Below, one piece after another: positions 59,269-64,000 of a DNA stretch of 64,000 nt; the stretch's first letter is position 1; the number at the start of each line of letters is the position of its first letter. The translations under genes were made by a program, and so were the position numbers. The DNA is from Maratus speciosus (lineage: Eukaryota; Arthropoda; Arachnida; Araneae; Salticidae), in NCBI GenBank assembly GCA_963932465.1, contig OZ010786.1, positions 272,150,411 to 272,214,410 of the forward strand. Reading direction: 5' to 3'. A model generated the notes under the pieces. That model was not told where the DNA came from. It did not search any database and saw only the letters and a list, made by a program, of their open reading frames with translations.

Positions 59269-60605
59269 CACTGTAAAAAAAATTCCGCAACGTTCCTGGG
59301 AAAAAATGGGCAGCTGAGTTGCCCATTATTTCCAAGAAACATTTCTTGAAAATGACTGGAACTTTACTGTATATGTTAAAAACATTCTACAGAAATGCCA
59401 GTAAGTTTCCTGCGAAATACCAGGAATATTTCTGTTGACAGCAAAACATTACTGACATTTCACAGCATGCGGGTTCCGCAGACGATTTTTACATTTCCAG
59501 TTGACAATTTTCGCTTTATTATCATTATTTGTTGGAATGAAAAAATATTTTGAAATTGACATCAAAATTATTATTTATAATTTACACGAAAAAATAAATT
59601 TTCAGTTAAAATTCAATAAAGTAAATATATATATGATATATTGTTTCTGAACTTTGCTTAAAATATGAAAATATATAAATGTAAATAATAATTAGAAAAA
59701 AAAATCTAGACATAAAATATTTTGGATTTTCGTCAGTAATTATGTTAGTTTACAAGTTAGATAAAATACATATAAATTTTCATGAAAAAAAAATCCTAAA
59801 CGTAATTGTATATTTTTTCCGAAAAAAAAAAAAATCAAATTTGCAGCAATTCAAAGTGTCAAATATATATCAAATTTAAATCAAATTGTAAAGTGTTAAA
59901 ATATAAAATTAATTAAAAATGAAAAAAAAAAAATTCAAGAGGTAGCATCGAACTCGTGCCGTACGGGTGGCGTGCGAGCCTTCTGCGTCCACACCACGAA
60001 AGACACATTGAGAGCTGCAAACTAATGGGTATTTGAAACGTATGCTAAACCTCGGCACCTAATTTCTGAAAATCTAAGGCCCATTTGAAGAAATCCTTTC
60101 ACAAGAATAATTAGAGATAAGAACTCTAAAACATACTTTAAATTAATCAAAATCGGTGAGAATCATGTTTGATGGTCCCCTGGTTAATGGAGATCCAAAT
60201 AATAGGTGTATTTTTTTTACACGGTCTGCTCGTTAAACATTCCACAGGCAAGTACAAGTGATAATCTCTTAGCGATGTCACAGAGGTATTGTATTTTCAT
60301 CTGAATGGTTGACAATAGAGACGTAAAGGATTATGTCGTCTATTGATTTATTTGCATTCCATATTGTTTTTTTTTTTTACATTCATTTAAGGAATTCGTT
60401 TTCGAAACTCGCGCGCGAGCAACGGATTATAGCAAAAAAATAATAAATGGCGGCCGCAGCGTTTTGCTGTTTCCAACTTTTGTTCAGGAACGTTTCAGAT
60501 AAGAAAACCAGAATTTCACAGGAAAGAGCTAAATTATTCTGAAAACCTGAGAAAAGGCGAAACGTTCCTGGATTTTACATGGAACGTTACCATTTTTTTA
60601 CAGTG
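59269..60605. mobile_element. CACTGTAAAAA element, 1.34 kb
   Basis: TA flanks both ends (59267-59268, 60606-60607). The termini are CACTGTAAAAAAAATTCCGC and the complement of CACTGTAAAAAAATGGTAAC. The word AACGTTCC recurs near both ends (59290; 60563 and 60585), and GGAACTTT, AGGAATATTT and GGAACGTTTC variants lie inside. No transposase frame was found. It encloses a tRNA-like segment at 59938-59999. The small CACTGTTAAAA MITE at 34096 may be a relative. Confidence 0.7.
59938..59999 (-). ncRNA. Degenerate tRNA-like / SINE promoter segment
   Basis: On the minus strand TGGACGCAGAAGG resembles a pol III A box. About 35 bases later GAGTTCGATGC resembles a B box and is followed by TACCTC. Between them GGCTCGCACGCC could be an anticodon arm. 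The T stem does not pair well, so this is not a working tRNA gene. A SINE head or tRNA pseudogene is more likely. Its GC content stands out from the flanks. Confidence 0.4.
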
Positions 60606-60607
60606 TA

Positions 60608-61590
60608 GCTTAATAATTATCTTTAAGGAAAAGTTATTTACATTGAATTTGACATGCTCTTTATCTATCACAATTCATCTTTTAAAGAATTTTTTTCCCT
60701 TCTGCGAGGAGTAGCTCATTTATAATTGAGTAAGAAACAAGGCTCGTTAAACATGTTTTCTTTAATGATATTACAGCGTCACATTCTTCAAAGACCGTGA
60801 TAAATATGTTTTGTTTATTTTATCAGCAAAGTTTGCTTAACGCTATTTTTTTCTATATATCAGTATTGCTTACGTTTTCTTTAAATATTATTTTGTTTTT
60901 ACAAGAATTTTGTTAATGGTATGTAACATAAACATTCCTAATACAATATGAAAAATAATGCTTATAAACTTTCAAACTCAAAAGTTGTCATTATTTAATA
61001 AATATTGCCTCTTTTAAATTTATTATTCTTTGTAATCATATATTTTTATAAAAACATTCTGTAAAAACAACATATTTATAAGTTATTGAAATATATGGTG
61101 ATTTAAAATCTTAAGTGGGCTAAAATTAAATATGTCATTTACTTTAACAGTAATTATTTGACATCACAGATTTTCATAGAAAGTCACAAAACTTGTTTTC
61201 CTTTTTGATGTATGTAAAATGAAAAGTTACACATCCTTTTTTCGAGTCAATTAGCAGACAAATGGTAACTTATATAGTCTGCTAATTTTTTTTTTTTTTT
61301 TTTTTTTTGTATAAGTCTGGTGTAAATAAATGTCGTATTATTATTTACATCCAAAATTTAGACTGATTAGAGCCTATTTAAAACATAATACACATATTGA
61401 TTTTTTCAAAACTATATTTCATGATATTAAAAACAATTTTTTTAGGGGGATAGAAATTTTCCCGGCCTAAGTGATCCGAACTTTATATCGGCGTAAAAAT
61501 TCATTAAAATGATGTTATCTTTTTTTTTTCAGGGACAGTTAAACCGTATCAAACACATTTATGACATTGCTGTAATTACTGTTTAAATTA
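60608..61590. other. AT-rich stretch with a T-run
   Basis: An 11-bp inverted pair AATTAGCAGAC / GTCTGCTAATT (61249-61288) runs straight into a T-run of about 23 bases (61286-61308). No gene was recognised. Confidence 0.4.
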
Positions 61591-61596
61591 GGCCGA

Positions 61597-61845
61597 ACTG
61601 CAGCGGATGCGAGAACACGAATCTATGAAATGCAAAGTGCCAACAATGAAGCGTCAACTGTAATGCAATGGTTTGGAAAGTTTCACAAAGACCAATTCCA
61701 GTTGGAAGATGCACCTAGAAAAAGGTGTCTAAAGGAAGTTTGTGATATGCATTGAAAGAGCTGTTGGATGAGGATACCACACAATCAACTCAGGTCATGT
61801 TCAATGTCTATCAATCAAGGTTGCAAAGATTATATATAGTCACTG
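61597..61845 (+). pseudogene. mariner transposase relic (N-terminal DNA-binding part)
   Basis: From 61597 a 52-codon frame contains MQWFGKFHKDQFQLEDAPRK, the conserved W-F-.-K/R-F-....F.LEDAPR block of mariner (Mos1/SETMAR group) transposases. A TGA follows at 61753. The next motif continues in another frame (from 61752) as LKELLDEDTTQSTQ, then FNVYQSRLQRL, matching the second helix-turn-helix (LK.LLEED.RQSTREL..FNV..STV..). So one base was lost near 61750. The catalytic domain (DD34D) is missing. The minus-strand frame at 61888-62070 downstream is not recognised. Confidence 0.75.
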
Positions 61846-62139
61846 TTTTACACATTAAATCCAACGACTACAATACCGCACAACAATTCAACACGTCCCT
61901 CGCATTGCTGGCATGTCACCGAAGAGAGTTTCAGCGCAAATGAAAAACGTCATTTTGAAATTTGGGAAGGTAGTTTTACACCTTCTAGCATATTTCCGAG
62001 AGTTTCTGCCAGTAATTGCCAGTTCTTCCAATCCCTCTAACATACCTTCGCTTATAAATCCTTCCGCCAAAGTGCGATCCCGAATTCATGTTTTGCAGCA
62101 TTCAAGCATACGTTGTTTTCAAGGATGGGATACTTGATA

Positions 62140-63300
62140 AAGGGAGGTCAATAAACGCTAATATTTATAAAATTGATCTTTGATAACTGCTGCTTTGCTA
62201 GTAAAACTTATAATTTAAACTCCCATAATTATGTGTATATTTGAAAATGTGTAAATTTGTTCAACATTTTATAAAAATTTTAGAAAGAAAGTGAAGAAAG
62301 GTTTTTTTTTCCTATTAGATCTCAGAAATCAACAAATTTCATAAAATATACTGATCGATTATTCAGAAATCAACGAATTCCGTAAAGTACACTGATGGTG
62401 TATTCAGAAGTCAAGATAACAATTACCTTATTTGTAATTCATTTGGAGATTAAAAAGCTTTGGAATTTAAATCTTCTTGAAAATGACAAAAACGTGAATA
62501 CACTAACGAAATTCAAGTGTTACTATCGCTTATAAATACAAAATGAAAAAAGATTCACATATCAATTAATGCGACTGAGAAAATTGTTCACGGTAACTCC
62601 ACAGTGAAGTCACCAATTGACCTTAACTCGAGAGTGTGCTTAATTAAGTATGCCACTTCTTGGACCCGTTGTGACAGTGGCATTTGTGACTATATATGAT
62701 TGTGACTTCACACCGACCAATTCTACTACTAAGGTAAGTAGCTATTGAAAGAACGCTTTTAAGTAATATCTAAAAATATTGTTGCTTTCCGTACACATAC
62801 AGTGTAAGGAATGTATTGTAATTATGATAAAACTGATCATGGAAATATTAGTATGTATAGTTTTTTTACATATCCAATGAATGAACGTTATGAAAAAAGA
62901 CGCAAGTACTCTCGGGTTAAAATTTTCTGTTTTGAAAAACCGGTGGTAAAGGATTAAAAATTATATAAAAGACGCTCATATCGATGGCGTTAATGATCTC
63001 GACGATTTATAAATAAACAATTCTGAAAATGTATACTACAGTTGAAAATTTCTTTTTAGCAAATACAGCCCATAGATGGCAATTTAATTGAATAATTTTG
63101 TGTAACCATGTATATAAATTTATTTAAGCTATTAAGGCAACCGCATAGTATAATCATATTTATTTAATCTTATCATACACTTTTCGTTATGTGAGAAATG
63201 ATTTATTATTCTAAAAACGCCTTTCAAACAATTAATAAAATCGAATACTTTTGAGTGTCCCCGTAAATGAACCACATATGCTATTTGTTAATTATATTTT
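62140..63300. other. No feature recognised; possible splice-donor-like site
   Basis: AAGGTAAGT at about 62732-62740 matches a splice donor consensus and follows less AT-rich DNA (62560-62730), but no open frame reaches it. I do not call an exon. Confidence 0.3.
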
Positions 63301-63304
63301 AGGG

Positions 63305-63522
63305 AATTCATGTGGTTTAAGGGACCACAATTTCTATCAGCTGACGACTTGTCTATTCCCAACGAACTTATTTCTGGAACAGAAATATGGACAAGTTTCT
63401 TATTCCATACGAAATTCGACGTGCGAACAACAACAGCAGACGACAGAAACTGCCGCTGCCAAACAGCAAACATAAAAGTCTGGTGGAAAGAGCAAGGAAA
63501 ACATGATCAAGGCAAGCCATAA
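63305..63522 (+). pseudogene. Probable BEL/Pao pol fragment
   Basis: A 70-codon frame starts MWFKGPQFLSADDLSIPNEL. The W-F/W-.-G-P-.-F/W-L block is characteristic of the pol region between RNase H and integrase in BEL/Pao retrotransposons, usually followed by a W/P-rich acidic stretch. Nothing else of the element was found nearby. The match rests on one short motif, so it stays tentative. Confidence 0.4.
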
Positions 63523-64000
63523 CACTATTAATACCATCTTACATTACGAAAACATTGATCAACACTGCATATCATTTTCATACAATTTGCAATTTTTACA
63601 ATTTAGTGAAAGAGTGTCCAGAGAAAAAAATCAGACACAGAACTGTTTTCTTAAATGGTTGGATTTATTCCAATTTTATTGAGCGTTTCCGCAAATTAAT
63701 AGTTAAGTGGACAGACAGTGTTCATTAAAAATCAAATCTTTCAATTTTAAACGGATTCATTTGAAGCTAAAATAGTTATATTCTAAATTGTGTGTTAAAA
63801 TAATAAAACGCTTTTGAATTATTCAATATTTATTTTTTTTAATAACGAATAGTTGACAGATTTTAAAATGTACAACGAGCATTTCTTTTGCATAAACTAT
63901 GATTATACTATTTATTTATGAGATACATATTACATATTGCAATCTAAGTTGGCATGCATTGTAAAAGTTCGCTGAATGTATAAGCAGAAAAAATATATTT
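63523..64000. other. AT-rich end of window, no feature recognised
   Basis: No coding sequence or repeat structure was identified. Confidence 0.4.

Noticed and set aside
62560..62745. Possible first exon with splice donor AAGGTAAGT
   Set aside because: The less AT-rich segment has stops in all frames and no promoter or acceptor partner could be tied to it.

Overview
This window looks like repeat-rich intergenic DNA from a metazoan, most likely an arthropod. It is strongly AT-rich and carries long homopolymer and microsatellite tracts. No host gene with a convincing exon structure was found. Every coding region recognised is a transposable-element gene, and each one is broken. The two Tc1 transposases resemble those I associate with chelicerates (spiders). 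That assignment is an inference from recall and is weak.

Layout. 0-7 kb: three nested or adjacent foldback elements (97-733; 736-2042 with a pogo/Tigger-like MITE inside; 2250-3452 with a core full of short palindromes), a small repeat made of GCCAAxTTGGC motifs, a TTAA-flanked piggyBac-type MITE, and a 1.8-kb element with GGGGAGAC termini. 9-14.6 kb: two inverted arms of about 0.83 kb enclosing an interspersed repeat (second copy at 49 kb), a hAT-like MITE and a decayed BEL/Pao gag. 15.6-19.5 kb: a repeat ending in a hammerhead-ribozyme-like motif, tandem repeats, and Tc1 copy 1. 20.2-28.6 kb: GGGG-type elements, a hAT-type MITE with a perfect 8-bp target duplication, and a 3.9-kb foldback. 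Each arm of that foldback has been hit by a different later element, and the other arm keeps the empty site. A 4 x 174-bp tandem array follows. 30-33.2 kb: a TTAA-flanked element that contains a mariner-type foldback and Tc1 copy 2. 33.2-35.8 kb: a truncated, frameshifted piggyBac with two MITEs in it, cut off near a second hammerhead-like repeat. 39.8-45.05 kb: a full-length Ty1/copia retrotransposon with 572-bp LTRs that differ at 4 positions and an AAAAA target duplication. Its gag-pol frame has three stops and one frameshift. 45.2-64 kb: a mariner-type long palindrome, second copies of repeats seen earlier, 224-bp and 327-bp tandem arrays, a 1.34-kb CACTGTAAA element containing a tRNA-like segment, a mariner transposase relic and a probable BEL/Pao pol scrap.

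How it fits together. The region records successive insertions. Order can be read where one element interrupts another: Tc1 inside the TTAA element, MITEs inside piggyBac and inside foldback arms, a hAT MITE inside a GGGG element. Nothing here looks able to move by itself. The copia element and the two Tc1 copies are the youngest and closest to intact. The least described content is the non-coding structural DNA: the foldbacks, the palindrome array, the GGGG element family with its changing internal keyword, and the hammerhead-like repeats.
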